51,334 nt of DNA from Saprospiraceae bacterium (GTDB lineage: Bacteria; Bacteroidota; Bacteroidia; Chitinophagales; Saprospiraceae), in the NCBI GenBank assembly GCA_019634045.1, contig JAHQWA010000259.1:1-51334 (forward strand). Reading direction: 5' to 3'. The position numbers and the translations under genes are program-made. Below the pieces are notes generated by a model. The model ran no database searches, was not told where the DNA came from, and was given only the letters and a program-made list of their open reading frames with translations. Positions 11,301 through 18,608 of this stretch are shown here, piece by piece (the first letter of the stretch is position 1; each line of letters opens with the position of its first letter).

Positions 11301-11548
11301 ACCTCACTGTAGGCTACACCTTACCACAACAATGGACGCAGAAGGCTAGAATTGCCAGTATCCGTATCTTCTTCAGCGGGGAAAACATTGCGGAATGGTC
11401 AGCGCTGACTGACTTCTTCGATCCAGAATCTATTTCTGATAGCGATGCGCGATTCAACCCGGCTGTATCTCCTGGTCGCCAGACTGGGACAGGATACAGC
11501 TATCCATTCCAGCGCCGCTTCTCTGTTGGTCTAAACGTGAATTTCTAA
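8309..11548 (+). CDS. SusC/RagA-family TonB-linked outer membrane transporter
   Basis: About 1079 residues from ATG 8309 (MHKRLLFILLGSILCTGLWSQ signal peptide); an ATG at 8291 adds six residues. Order of domains: carboxypeptidase-D-like regulatory repeat (~25-100, IKGKVLESGSNAPMIGVSV, TDIEGTFEL), the SusC signature (EVIVVGYGVQKKENLSGAV), the plug (INIRGLTSINGGEPLILIDG, ISVLKDASSAAIYGARAAFG), then a long beta-barrel ending in an aromatic-rich strand (RRFSVGLNVNF). It transports a ligand across the outer membrane with TonB energy and with its SusD partner, which starts 18 nt downstream. No degradative enzyme lies beside the pair, so the substrate (glycan, peptide or other) is not predictable from context. 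Confidence 0.95.
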   Translation: MHKRLLFILLGSILCTGLWSQNQSIKGKVLESGSNAPMIGVSVMVKGTSTGTVTDIEGTFELEAPADATLILSYIGMESQEVALNGRTELEVVMQEDAVGLSEVIVVGYGVQKKENLSGAVDQIGPEQIQSRPISNLSQGLQGISPNLNIEFNSGAPGQAAKINIRGLTSINGGEPLILIDGVPSDAIELNRLAPEDVESISVLKDASSAAIYGARAAFGVILITTKTGFQEGVNVSYNTNFSTGTPTVLPNKITDPYIYLRVRETSTDNTPWDNQNYSDETYAWAKERSDNPNTAGVRQNPNDPSIWEYMGDQDWTQYFMNNYTEAQNHHLSITGKSQSTAYMLSGSYNRQNGVLSVADDYFDRYTMRAKVNFQVNDWLSIGNNTYLTLTERENPAYFSLWDLFNFHPTDWDINPDGTWANTSVGETGAKLTNGGTSNEEYNSLQTTLTAEAKIFGDRFKVNADFTTRRGNSDINTFWTKYLIGYGPEDVREQGTNAAFRRSIEDRYNVFNIYATYNQQFGQDHNLTIIGGFNQEYYRSERFDAYREGVISASLPTIALATGEAEVDEAIWDWAVRGAFYRLNYIFKERYIIEFNGRYDGSSRFPQDKRFGFFPSASAAWRIDREGFMENQNLISRLKLRASYGSLGNQFVSEYGYIPTMSAVSGNYIFGDKLPQRITPPAIVSSNYTWEDVTSTNLGLEVGIWEDRLSASFDYYVRETKGMLTLGRDLPDVLGAAEPLENAGDLETKGWEVSLAYRNQFRLAGKPLNFNTRVVLSDNRSTITRFDNPNLNLNQYYAGMEVGEIWGLESDGFFTSQEQIDNLDQSSLIPWGALSIVEGWPRYVDQDGNGAIEKGLTVDDPKDLKVIGNMTPRYLFGINLGFEWAGLDINAFFQGVGQRDYYPLDYLYWGFYQQPYAGGYAHLLDFYRANDDSQVNLEKHSQSYIEAGLANANTDARYPHLQAWLADRNLGERVDQSKGLAIPQSDYLLNAAYVRFKNLTVGYTLPQQWTQKARIASIRIFFSGENIAEWSALTDFFDPESISDSDARFNPAVSPGRQTGTGYSYPFQRRFSVGLNVNF

Positions 11549-11566
11549 TCGAACAAATCAAAAAAC

Positions 11567-13369
11567 ATGAATACTAGATTCATCACTATAGTTTGGATCG
11601 CCGCATTTCTAGGGATGACTGCCTGTAATGACGATTTCCTAGATCGCTTTCCAGAAACCTCTATTGGTAAAGAAAACTTCTTCAATTCTGAAGAGGATCT
11701 TTCTATCTATATCAATAATCTCTACGACTTCCCGGGTGGTGGTATTTATACTGCTGACGGCTATGCTACTACAGATAATGCAGCCAATACTGGCGAAACG
11801 GAATTGAAGACCATGATGACGACGCAGCCTAGTTCTGCTACGATCGTTGGAGGCTGGACTTGGGACCGCTTGCGTACCATCAATTTCTTCCTGGAGAACT
11901 TCAGCAAAGCCGATATTCCGCAGGAAGCACTAGATCACTTCGAAGGATTAGCTCGTTTTTTTAGAGCTCGATTTTATGTAGAAAAAGTTAAGCGATATTC
12001 TGACGTACCTTGGTACGATCAGGTGATCAACACCGATGACGAAGAGGCCCTATTCAAAGGACGTGATAATCGCAACATGGTAGTAGACAACATTATGGCA
12101 GACTTTCAGTTTGCCGCTGATCATGTTCGCGAGAATCAACCTGCCGGTGCCATTGATCGCTACGTGGTAATGACCTATATGGCTCGCTTTGCACTTTATG
12201 AGGGGACCTACCGCAAATACCATGATGAGTTGAATGAGGCTAACGCAGCCAATAGCTTTCTCACCATTGCGCGGGATCTAACACAGGAGATCGTGGCGAG
12301 TGGTCGATACAGCATTCACAATACAGGTAACCCTAGCAGCGATTACTACGATCTTTTTGTAGCTGGAGACTTATCTGGGAATTCAGAGGTAATTTTGACG
12401 AATATTGCCATTTCCAATTTGAAGAACAGCGGAAACTCTGCCATTACCTTCGGAAACTTTGAAACCAGCCCAAGTAAAGACCTACTGCAATCCTACTTGA
12501 TGGCAGATGGCTCCTACTATTCTGTGCAAGAAGGCTTTGAGGCTAAAGGTTTCATCGAAGAATTTGAAAACAGGGATCCTCGCCTGAATCAGACCTATGC
12601 TTATCCAGGTTGGGAATTAGTTCGCACGGAGACTTACTCTCAAGGCGGCGGAATTTACATTCAGCAGTTGGCCAAAAACTTTTCTGGTTATCACCAAATC
12701 AAAGGTTTTGTGAACGAAAGAGAGGAAGAAGTGATCAACAATGCAGATGTTCCTGTCCTTCGTTACGCGGAAGTGCTATTGATCCACGCGGAAGCAGTTG
12801 CCGAATTAGGAGAGCTTTCCCAGGCCGTACTGGATGCCACCATCAACGTATTACGTGATCGTGCCGGCATGCCACATATGATGATGAACCCCGCCACAGA
12901 TCCAGTGCAGGCAGCTCGCTATCCACAGCTTAGCAGTGCTGAAATCCTTGAGATTCGACGTGAAAGAAGAGTGGAATTGGCCATGGAAGGATATCGGTTT
13001 GATGATTTGATGCGCTGGGCAGCCGGTGAATTACTAGAGCAAGAGCCACAAGGTATTTACTTCAAAGGATTAGGGAAGTATGATCTTACTGGTGACGGGG
13101 TAGCCGATATTATCCTGATCGACCAGAGTGAATCTATTCCAAGCGGCGATGATAAAGAGTTGAACGCAAACGGAGTACCTTTGATCTATTACAGAGCCGG
13201 TCCACAAGGTAGCGATGCCGGCGTCTATCTCTCGGAAGGGAATAGCGGTACCATTCAAACAGTGAGAGAACGTGGGACCTTTGTTGCCCCAAAGTACTAT
13301 TACCGTCCCATTCCTGAAACACATGTGATCGTTAACCCCAACCTCACCCAAAATTTTGGCTGGGAGTAA
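11567..13369 (+). CDS. SusD/RagB-family outer membrane nutrient-binding lipoprotein
   Basis: A 600-aa lipoprotein. The leader ends WIAAFLGMTAC with the lipobox cysteine followed by NDDFLDRFPETSI, a classic SusD start. Helical TPR-like segments follow (WDRLRTINFFLENF, HFEGLARFFRARFY), then the C-terminal RagB part (EILEIRRERRVELAMEGYRFDDLMRWAAGELL, PIPETHVIVNPNLTQNFGWE). It caps the preceding SusC and captures ligand at the cell surface. The gene is the last of a two-gene operon and is followed by two hairpins. Length is within the usual range for the family (500-650). Confidence 0.95.
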   Translation: MNTRFITIVWIAAFLGMTACNDDFLDRFPETSIGKENFFNSEEDLSIYINNLYDFPGGGIYTADGYATTDNAANTGETELKTMMTTQPSSATIVGGWTWDRLRTINFFLENFSKADIPQEALDHFEGLARFFRARFYVEKVKRYSDVPWYDQVINTDDEEALFKGRDNRNMVVDNIMADFQFAADHVRENQPAGAIDRYVVMTYMARFALYEGTYRKYHDELNEANAANSFLTIARDLTQEIVASGRYSIHNTGNPSSDYYDLFVAGDLSGNSEVILTNIAISNLKNSGNSAITFGNFETSPSKDLLQSYLMADGSYYSVQEGFEAKGFIEEFENRDPRLNQTYAYPGWELVRTETYSQGGGIYIQQLAKNFSGYHQIKGFVNEREEEVINNADVPVLRYAEVLLIHAEAVAELGELSQAVLDATINVLRDRAGMPHMMMNPATDPVQAARYPQLSSAEILEIRRERRVELAMEGYRFDDLMRWAAGELLEQEPQGIYFKGLGKYDLTGDGVADIILIDQSESIPSGDDKELNANGVPLIYYRAGPQGSDAGVYLSEGNSGTIQTVRERGTFVAPKYYYRPIPETHVIVNPNLTQNFGWE

Positions 13370-13383
13370 GGGCTTACAATTAG

Positions 13384-13412
13384 AAAACCGAAGTTTAGAG
13401 AACTTTGGTTTT
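13384..13412 (+). terminator. Hairpin after the first susCD operon
   Basis: A 12-bp stem (AAAACCGAAGTT / AACTTTGGTTTT, one G-T wobble) with a 5-nt loop lies 15 nt after the susD stop. The stem is flanked by A and T runs, so it could terminate in either direction, mainly the plus-strand operon. Confidence 0.5.
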
Positions 13413-13435
13413 CCAACTTAAGTGGTACCATAAAG

Positions 13436-13469
13436 CAACGGTTTCCTCCTCGAGTGGGGGAAACCGTTG
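13436..13469. terminator. Inverted repeat between susD and hsp20
   Basis: A perfect 11-bp inverted repeat (CAACGGTTTCC / GGAAACCGTTG) with a 12-nt loop. There is no long T-run, so it is a weak intrinsic terminator or a backup stop between the convergent susD and hsp20 genes. Confidence 0.4.
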
Positions 13470-13518
13470 TACTTTACACTAAATTCACTAGACTAACATC
13501 AATTCATCTGAAATTCGC

Positions 13519-13929
13519 TTAAACGATTTCGATATCTTGACGGAAGGTCTCTGATCCTTCCTTCTTGGGTAAGACTACCTTCAAAATCCCTTCCTCATAG
13601 TTGGCACTGATGCCTCCTCGATCAATCTTGGGATTGAGGGTGAAATGTCTTTCGAAACTGCCAGGTGTATACCCTCGCACACGTCGATCTTCCACAATTT
13701 CATCAGCGGTTTCCTTCTTCACTTTAATCAGTAAATGATCATCTTCTAATCCTACTTGAAAATCGCTCTTCTCGTAACCGGCTGCGTAGATTAGAATCTC
13801 GTAGCGGTCATCCAATTCCTCGATGCTCGCCGGAGGATAGGCCCAGCGTGCCATACGTCGATGATGGCGTCTTCTGGCATGATGATGATGTTTTTTCCAA
13901 TGCGAATGATGGGCTGCTTTATAACACAT
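13519..13929 (-). CDS. Hsp20/alpha-crystallin small heat-shock protein with His-rich head
   Basis: A 136-aa small heat-shock protein. The alpha-crystallin domain spans roughly residues 35-130. It has strand motifs RYEILIYAAGYEKSDFQVGL and DHLLIKVKKE, a loop with RRVRGYTPGSFERHFTLNP, and the family A-x-x-x-G-I-L-x-V-x-L-P-K signature (ANYEEGILKVVLPKK). The N-terminal arm is unusual: nine histidines in the first 26 residues, mixed with Arg/Lys. Small Hsps hold unfolding proteins in solution without ATP. It lies 46 nt downstream of a small membrane-protein gene and downstream of two copies of an ECF-type promoter motif, so it probably belongs to the regulon of the nearby sigma factor. Confidence 0.88.
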   Translation of the reverse strand: MCYKAAHHSHWKKHHHHARRRHHRRMARWAYPPASIEELDDRYEILIYAAGYEKSDFQVGLEDDHLLIKVKKETADEIVEDRRVRGYTPGSFERHFTLNPKIDRGGISANYEEGILKVVLPKKEGSETFRQDIEIV

Positions 13930-13975
13930 AAGATTGAGTTTTTTTGATTACTAAAATATGATAGTCTATACCTTT

Positions 13976-14281
13976 CTATCGGACTTCGATAGACTGGTAA
14001 TTGGGTAGATATTCATGGTTGCTGTTCGGGTATTCTACCAAGAGATCATCTTTCCAAACAGCTTGTTGGAGAGAACGCTGGTATCGTCTTTGATAGGGGT
14101 GATGAGCGTGATAGCCTTCATCCCAATCCATGCGCTGAAAGAACCCTTTAATGCGTCGAGCAATGAAGAACACAGTACTCATTACAGCAGCAGCAATCAA
14201 GGCTACTATTAGGAATCGAGCGACAAAAAAGAACAACATAAAACCGAGCGCTAACACGAAGAAAAACCTAAATGGTCTCAT
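13976..14281 (-). CDS. Small membrane protein, unrecognised, in the ECF/Hsp20 cluster
   Basis: A 101-aa protein from ATG 14281 (MRPFRFFFVLALGFMLFFFV); an in-frame upstream start at 14332 adds 17 basic residues and looks less natural. The first ~42 residues form one long or two short membrane helices (ALGFMLFFFVARFLIVALIAAAVMSTVFFI). The rest is a charged, His/Tyr/Arg-rich cytoplasmic or periplasmic tail (DEGYHAHHPYQRRYQRSLQQ). I do not recognise a family. It is probably cotranscribed with hsp20 (46 nt apart) from the ECF-type motifs at 14528 and 14652. A role in envelope stress, alongside the sigma factor, is inference from context. Confidence 0.6.
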   Translation of the reverse strand: MRPFRFFFVLALGFMLFFFVARFLIVALIAAAVMSTVFFIARRIKGFFQRMDWDEGYHAHHPYQRRYQRSLQQAVWKDDLLVEYPNSNHEYLPNYQSIEVR

Positions 14282-14527
14282 GACTTTGATTTTTTTAGTT
14301 CTTCGATAAATCCCGTGTTTGAAGACATTCAAAAATGAAATGCAACGCTACCTACAGGTGCTTATTCATCCCATCTTATGATTGTCCACGGACTGGTCGA
14401 AGAAGTTTTTTGTTAAACAATGGGGCGTACGAGGACTCCTTTCGCCTTAGCCAAAAGGGTCAGGTTATTTGAAGTTCCTTCGTCCTACTGGTTGGGATTT
14501 TTCCTTTTCCAGATTGTCTTCATTTAG

Positions 14528-14558
14528 GAAGACGAATGAGTAGAAGTTTTACTTTAAA
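14528..14558 (-). promoter_or_regulatory. ECF-type promoter motif, copy 1 (proximal, upstream of 101-aa gene and hsp20)
   Basis: Read on the minus strand: TTTAAAGTAAA, 8 variable bases, TCATTCGTCTTC. The CGTC core with an upstream conserved box at ECF-like spacing resembles -10 and -35 elements of ECF sigma promoters. All 23 fixed positions are identical in three copies clustered around the ECF sigma gene. Confidence 0.7.
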
Positions 14559-14651
14559 TTTTCTTAATTTTTTTTCTTCTCTTGGAAAATGTTGTGGTTT
14601 GGGGCTTGAATGGATGGAGTAATTTACTGCTCTCTATATCCTTTCATATAG

Positions 14652-14682
14652 GAAGACGAATGAGTTGGCACTTTACTTTAAA
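14652..14682 (-). promoter_or_regulatory. ECF-type promoter motif, copy 2 (distal tandem copy)
   Basis: Same 11-N8-12 motif on the minus strand, located just past the stop of the 120-aa membrane-protein gene. It is 124 nt upstream of copy 1 and points the same way, so the two would act as tandem promoters for the 101-aa gene and hsp20. Confidence 0.7.
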
Positions 14683-14707
14683 TTTTTTCAACTTTTTTTC
14701 TCCTACA

Positions 14708-15070
14708 CTAAATTTGGGTCCTTGGAGGCCGGCCACAACGATCCTTCCAGCGCTGCTTAAATTCAGCTCGCTCTTCTTCTGACATATTCATCCATTTTTC
14801 TCTCCACTTTGCCCCTTTTCGCATTTTACGCTTCATCTGACGGCCTTTATTAAAATGGAAACTGCCAAATAGAATCCGACTCAGGGCAAATAAGCCAATG
14901 GCCTGCCAGAAGTTAATCACTTTGACACCGGTGACTTCCACCAAGATCGTATTCCACAAAAACATGATCACCTGGCCAAGCACAAAAATCACTACACTTA
15001 TCATCATTAAGATGAAAAGCCCTTTCACTGGCCCAGGTACATTCCGATGGGGTCTTTTATCTTTAAACAT
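14708..15070 (-). CDS. Small two-helix membrane protein cotranscribed with ECF sigma factor
   Basis: A 120-aa protein. Residues ~15-40 (VKGLFILMMISVVIFVLGQVIMFLW) and ~50-70 (VINFWQAIGLFALSRILFGSF) are membrane helices. The C-terminal 45 residues are a basic/acidic amphipathic tail with the signature WREKWMNMSEEERAEFKQRW and a terminal RCGRPP. From memory, small proteins with LWN...FWQALGLL..SRILFGGF...WREKW..M..EER commonly follow ECF sigma genes in Bacteroidota and Proteobacteria; no function is established that I know of. It starts 39 nt after the sigma stop, so it is in the same operon and may act as the membrane partner or antagonist of the sigma factor (inference). Confidence 0.75.
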   Translation of the reverse strand: MFKDKRPHRNVPGPVKGLFILMMISVVIFVLGQVIMFLWNTILVEVTGVKVINFWQAIGLFALSRILFGSFHFNKGRQMKRKMRKGAKWREKWMNMSEEERAEFKQRWKDRCGRPPRTQI

Positions 15071-15109
15071 AATCCTATACTTTAAAAACTAAATTTCACA
15101 TCTGAGTGC

Positions 15110-15676
15110 CTATTCCTCCATGAATTCTTCATATAAGGGCCGGAGTCGATTTCTCAAATGTTGCACTGCGTATCTTTTCCTTGAAATCAAAGTTTTGATA
15201 TTAATCCCAGTACGATCTGCAATATCTTGGAAGGTTTGATCTTCCAGTTCGTTCCAAACAAATACTTCTCGTTGATTCTCTGGTAACTCTTCCAATGCTT
15301 CGAATAACTCTTCCCAAAACATCTGCTGTAGCATCTCTGTTTCAGGGCTATCATTATCGGCTATCAACACTTCGCGTAAAAACAGATCTCCTTCTTCATC
15401 CTCATACATATAATCCTCTAAAAGGTCGTCCTTACGTTTTCGATAACGATCTGTAATTCGGTTCCGTGCTACTCTAAACAACCAACCACTCACTTGCTCG
15501 ATCGGTTGTGTATCCACTACATTGGTAAATTGATACCAAACCTCCTGTAAAATATCTTCGGCATCGGCAGTATTGGGCACCCTGTTACGAATAAACCGCA
15601 ACAGTCTGTTACTGTATTCTTTAACAACGCCACTAATGTTTGATCTACCGTCTTCTGCCATTGGTATGGACATCAT
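15110..15676 (-). CDS. ECF subfamily RNA polymerase sigma factor
   Basis: A 188-aa sigma factor with only regions 2 and 4. Region 2 (~18-85): YSNRLLRFIRNRVPNTADAE, DILQEVWYQFTNVV, VSGWLFRVARNRITDRYRKR. An acidic linker (~88-125) follows, then region 4 (~128-183): LEELPENQREVFVWNELED, QTFQDIADRTGINIKTLISR, KRYAVQHLRNRL. It directs polymerase to promoters of a stress regulon. A copy of the 31-nt motif shared with the Hsp20 side of the cluster lies ~105 nt upstream, which fits autoregulation. No classical zinc-type anti-sigma gene is adjacent; the 120-aa membrane protein downstream is the only candidate. Confidence 0.92.
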   Translation of the reverse strand: MMSIPMAEDGRSNISGVVKEYSNRLLRFIRNRVPNTADAEDILQEVWYQFTNVVDTQPIEQVSGWLFRVARNRITDRYRKRKDDLLEDYMYEDEEGDLFLREVLIADNDSPETEMLQQMFWEELFEALEELPENQREVFVWNELEDQTFQDIADRTGINIKTLISRKRYAVQHLRNRLRPLYEEFMEE

Positions 15677-15782
15677 TTGTCTTCTTGATTCTTATAAGCT
15701 GTCTACAGTCATTCTGATGAGTGCCTTATTAGGGATTGATCTCAACACAAAATTTTGCGCAACTTCTTTTCTCTTTATTCTA

Positions 15783-15813
15783 GAAGACGAATGAAGTCTG
15801 GTTTTACTTTAAA
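15783..15813 (-). promoter_or_regulatory. ECF-type promoter motif, copy 3 (upstream of the sigma gene)
   Basis: Same 11-N8-12 motif on the minus strand, located ~107 nt upstream of the sigma factor ATG. It indicates that the sigma factor transcribes its own operon. Confidence 0.7.
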
Positions 15814-15883
15814 AAAAGTGAATTTATTTTAAATCCTTCACAATACGGGTAAGAAAGCCTTGAAATTGAGGCTATTAGTGTTC

Positions 15884-17329
15884 CTACATGAGCAGTAACA
15901 CCCAAAGTACGATGAGCACAGGCCCCCCAAAACCGATCAGCAGCCCGCCCAGGCGAAAATCAGCTTGGCGAATCAGACCGGTACTATAGGCAATGGCATT
16001 GGGTGGGGTGGATACGGGTAGGAAAAGTGCACAGGAAGCGCACAAGCCAATGACCAAGGCCAGCACAACGGGATCAACACCGGGCAGCAAGATCGCCGCC
16101 GGAACCATAATCGTTACCGTGGCGGTGTTACTCATGATATTAGAGAAGAAAACACTGGAAAAGGCAAAAATGATGATCAGTAATAAGGTATTGGCATTAA
16201 AGCCTTTGATGGCATCCACAAACTGCTGGCTCAAGCCCGTTTCCTGAATGGCCAAGCCAAGAGAGAGTCCTCCAGCCACCAACATCAAGGTATCCCAAGG
16301 AAGCTTCCGGACGTCCTCATTGGTGATAATACCCAACATGGTTAAACCTATGATCGGGATCCCGGAAACCGCAGCAACGGGGATAGGGTGCAGCTTATCT
16401 GTTAGCCAGAGTAAGACGGTAGCCCCTAAAATTATTAGTACCATCCGTCTTCGCAAGCCGTCCTCCCTGGGAGAATAATCCGCTCTGTTTGCTTGCTCTT
16501 TAGGTTGGAATAATCCATCCGTATTTACCGGGCCACTCAAGGGAGGAAATTTACGCAATAAGACCGCCCAAAATAGAAGAATCAACACAACTGCCACGGG
16601 AAGTCCAAAATAGATCCACTCCAAAAAACCAATTTCATATTGTAGATTCGGGAGGTTGTTGATTAAGTCTGCGGCGATGGCATTGGTCGGGGAGCCAATG
16701 ATCGTCCCCATTCCGCCGATCGCTGCCGCCCCAGGTATACCTAAAGTGAGCGCCTTGGCCAGGTTTCGGTCGCCCTCCTCCTGCTTAAGTAGTGGCATCA
16801 TAGCAGCAAACATCATCGCCGTGGTGGCCGTATTGGATATAAACATAGAAGCAATGGCCGTAGAAAGCATTTGTCCCAGCAAAAACAATTGGCCACTCCC
16901 CTTAAATCGTGCAGAAGACACCTTAAAAAGCTGTTGATCCAGCTTCGTCTTTTTCATCCCCTCGGCTAAGAAGAAGCCCCCCAATAGCAACCAAATCACA
17001 CTATCGGACCAAGTATGTACAAAGGCAATTACCTCAATATTTTCATCTGCATTAACGACCGGATTCCCCAGAAAAAAGACGAGGAATCCCACAATCATAA
17101 TCCCCACTGCAAAAGGAGGAATCGCCTCACTTACCCAAAGAAATATGGCAAAGAACAGCAAGAAAAGTACGTAGGCCTGCGGCGTAGTGAAATCCGGTTC
17201 ACGAAGTAGATAAGTAAACAGCAGGGCTAGTAGGATACTAGATAGGAAATAGATAGCCCGGGTCTGGTTTTCCACTATCCGCTTCATCCGCTGCAACTGC
17301 AATCCTGAGGCTCGACGAGAATCTGCCAT
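15884..17329 (-). CDS. DASS/SLC13-family sodium:anion (dicarboxylate or sulfate) symporter
   Basis: About 481 aa from ATG 17329 (a GTG at 17335 is also possible), with a dozen hydrophobic helices. The family is shown by two symmetric Ser-Asn-Thr motifs, SNTATTAMMFAAMMPLL in the first half and SNIMSNTATVTIMVPAA in the second, by GGMGTIIGSPTNAIAADL, and by the final STPPNAIAY segment. These loops bind sodium and the carboxylate or sulfate substrate in VcINDY-like proteins. The substrate (C4-dicarboxylate, citrate or sulfate) cannot be settled by eye. The gene stands alone, with its 3' end ~70 nt before the upstream motif of the sigma factor cluster. Confidence 0.88.
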   Translation of the reverse strand: MADSRRASGLQLQRMKRIVENQTRAIYFLSSILLALLFTYLLREPDFTTPQAYVLFLLFFAIFLWVSEAIPPFAVGIMIVGFLVFFLGNPVVNADENIEVIAFVHTWSDSVIWLLLGGFFLAEGMKKTKLDQQLFKVSSARFKGSGQLFLLGQMLSTAIASMFISNTATTAMMFAAMMPLLKQEEGDRNLAKALTLGIPGAAAIGGMGTIIGSPTNAIAADLINNLPNLQYEIGFLEWIYFGLPVAVVLILLFWAVLLRKFPPLSGPVNTDGLFQPKEQANRADYSPREDGLRRRMVLIILGATVLLWLTDKLHPIPVAAVSGIPIIGLTMLGIITNEDVRKLPWDTLMLVAGGLSLGLAIQETGLSQQFVDAIKGFNANTLLLIIIFAFSSVFFSNIMSNTATVTIMVPAAILLPGVDPVVLALVIGLCASCALFLPVSTPPNAIAYSTGLIRQADFRLGGLLIGFGGPVLIVLWVLLLM

Positions 17330-17512
17330 GGACACCTATATTTGATGGTTTTCAAAATCGTCAGGACACTTATGGCTACCTTGCCTGCCCGATGTGTCAG
17401 GCGGGCCTGACTCACGCTTCAAATAGAACCATAAATTGTTGGTGAAGGAATTAAATCCATTGCAAAGTTGCTGCTTTACCTTCAGCCGTATGTCACGGTA
17501 GATTCCTAATTT

Positions 17513-17542
17513 ACAAAAAAAGACCTGAACAGGGTCAGGTCT
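17513..17542 (-). terminator. Rho-independent terminator of the 17575-18381 gene
   Basis: On the minus strand, a perfect 8-bp stem (AGACCTGA / TCAGGTCT, 6-nt loop, 17521-17542) is followed directly by TTTTTTTGT. It sits ~32 nt after the stop codon at 17575. Confidence 0.8.
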
Positions 17543-17574
17543 TGAAGGTCATATGTGGTCAGGATTTATGCTTG

Positions 17575-18381
17575 TTATAAGTAAGCCTTGTATAGAACTA
17601 CCGAATCGCTCCCTTCTGAAGAATCTTCACTGAGCGAGCCCAGCCCTTCTGCTTGCCAATCCGGAATGTACACGAATGGCACGAGTTGCTCATATTCGTT
17701 GACGACTCGATCCACTCCCATAATATATACAGCCGCCGGTGTCCACTGATCACTTCCACCAATGTGTAAGGAAATACTTCTTACTTCATTCGAAGTATCG
17801 AAATTCCTAGAAGAGACAGCGGTATGAAAGGTAGCACCTGGCTTGGCTAATTTCCCTGTTGGAATCTCCAAACGGAGCAACTCTTCTTTCTTCCCTTGCA
17901 CAGTTAATACAAGGGGGCTACTGGTACCGGCGTGTTGTCCCTCTGCATTACGAATGATAATAACCCATCGACTAAGTTCAGTGTAGTAGCCTCCAAAAGT
18001 GGCTCGATTGAGTGGAATAGAAATCCGCCCCTCCAATTCATCCGTACTCAACAATGGCTTATCGTAAAACTGCATCGCAATGGGTTGAAAGGGCCAGTCG
18101 TTTGGTTTTTCCAATTCGGCAAAAATAAAGACAGATTCTGGCACAAAAAGATCATCTCCGAGAATGCCGAGGCGCATCGTTTGGTAGTAGGTAGGCAAGC
18201 CGCGATTAGAGACATCAATGGTAAAAAAGTAAGAACTCCCTCCTTCTATGTACTCTTCTGGTTGGAAAACATGATACAGGCGGTCTCGGTTATTATCTCC
18301 TAGAATGAGAACGGGCTTACTACCAGTCCCGGCATTGGTAAATGGATGCGTGCTGAAGACACAGTGTATTTTTTTCAACAT
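17575..18381 (-). CDS. Unrecognised 268-aa protein with two similar beta-rich modules
   Basis: No signal peptide or membrane helix is visible. The protein seems to contain two copies of a beta-sandwich-like module. Copy 1 (~14-90) has NAGTGSKPVLILGDNNRDRL, YFFTIDVSNRGLPTYYQTM, LGILGDDLFVPESVFIF. Copy 2 (~150-240) has HAGTSSPLVLTVQGKKEELL, TFHTAVSSRNFDTSNEVRSI, LHIGGSDQWTPAAVYIMGVD. The pattern (AGT-S-P-V, a lipid- or ligand-binding sandwich with W-P-A-x-V-Y/F-I near the end) recalls PLAT/LH2 domains, but that is a guess. It is monocistronic, with its own terminator downstream. Confidence 0.7.
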   Translation of the reverse strand: MLKKIHCVFSTHPFTNAGTGSKPVLILGDNNRDRLYHVFQPEEYIEGGSSYFFTIDVSNRGLPTYYQTMRLGILGDDLFVPESVFIFAELEKPNDWPFQPIAMQFYDKPLLSTDELEGRISIPLNRATFGGYYTELSRWVIIIRNAEGQHAGTSSPLVLTVQGKKEELLRLEIPTGKLAKPGATFHTAVSSRNFDTSNEVRSISLHIGGSDQWTPAAVYIMGVDRVVNEYEQLVPFVYIPDWQAEGLGSLSEDSSEGSDSVVLYKAYL

Positions 18382-18608
18382 GATTTTAGGGTTTTCCTTA
18401 AAGTTAGTTGAAAGTTGCCACCACTGTCAAGCTCAATAGATTAAGTAATCTTTAAGAATTCGAAGAAGTATTGTTAAGCTACCAGACTACTCTTATCTTG
18501 TTTGCCAAGCAAGGGAAGGGCGTCAAGTCACTCCTTTATGAGAAAAATGCGGGGGCGTTTACATGCTATAAATGTACCCTATCACATCCAATAAAACCTA
18601 CACTATTC

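Larger units (their letters stand above)
14282..14707. other. Regulatory gap holding two ECF-type promoter motifs
   Basis: About 425 bases without a convincing gene between the 101-aa and 120-aa membrane-protein genes (both minus strand). It contains two near-identical 31-nt motifs 124 nt apart, each preceded on the minus strand by an A-rich tract. The remainder, 14282-14520, would be a 5' leader of about 240 nt; I see no obvious RNA gene or ORF in it. Confidence 0.5.

Noticed and set aside
17381..17415. GC-rich repeat (GCCTGCCCG / CAGGCGGGCCTGAC) upstream of the DASS transporter
   Set aside because: Arms do not pair beyond 4 bp, so neither a convincing operator nor a terminator.
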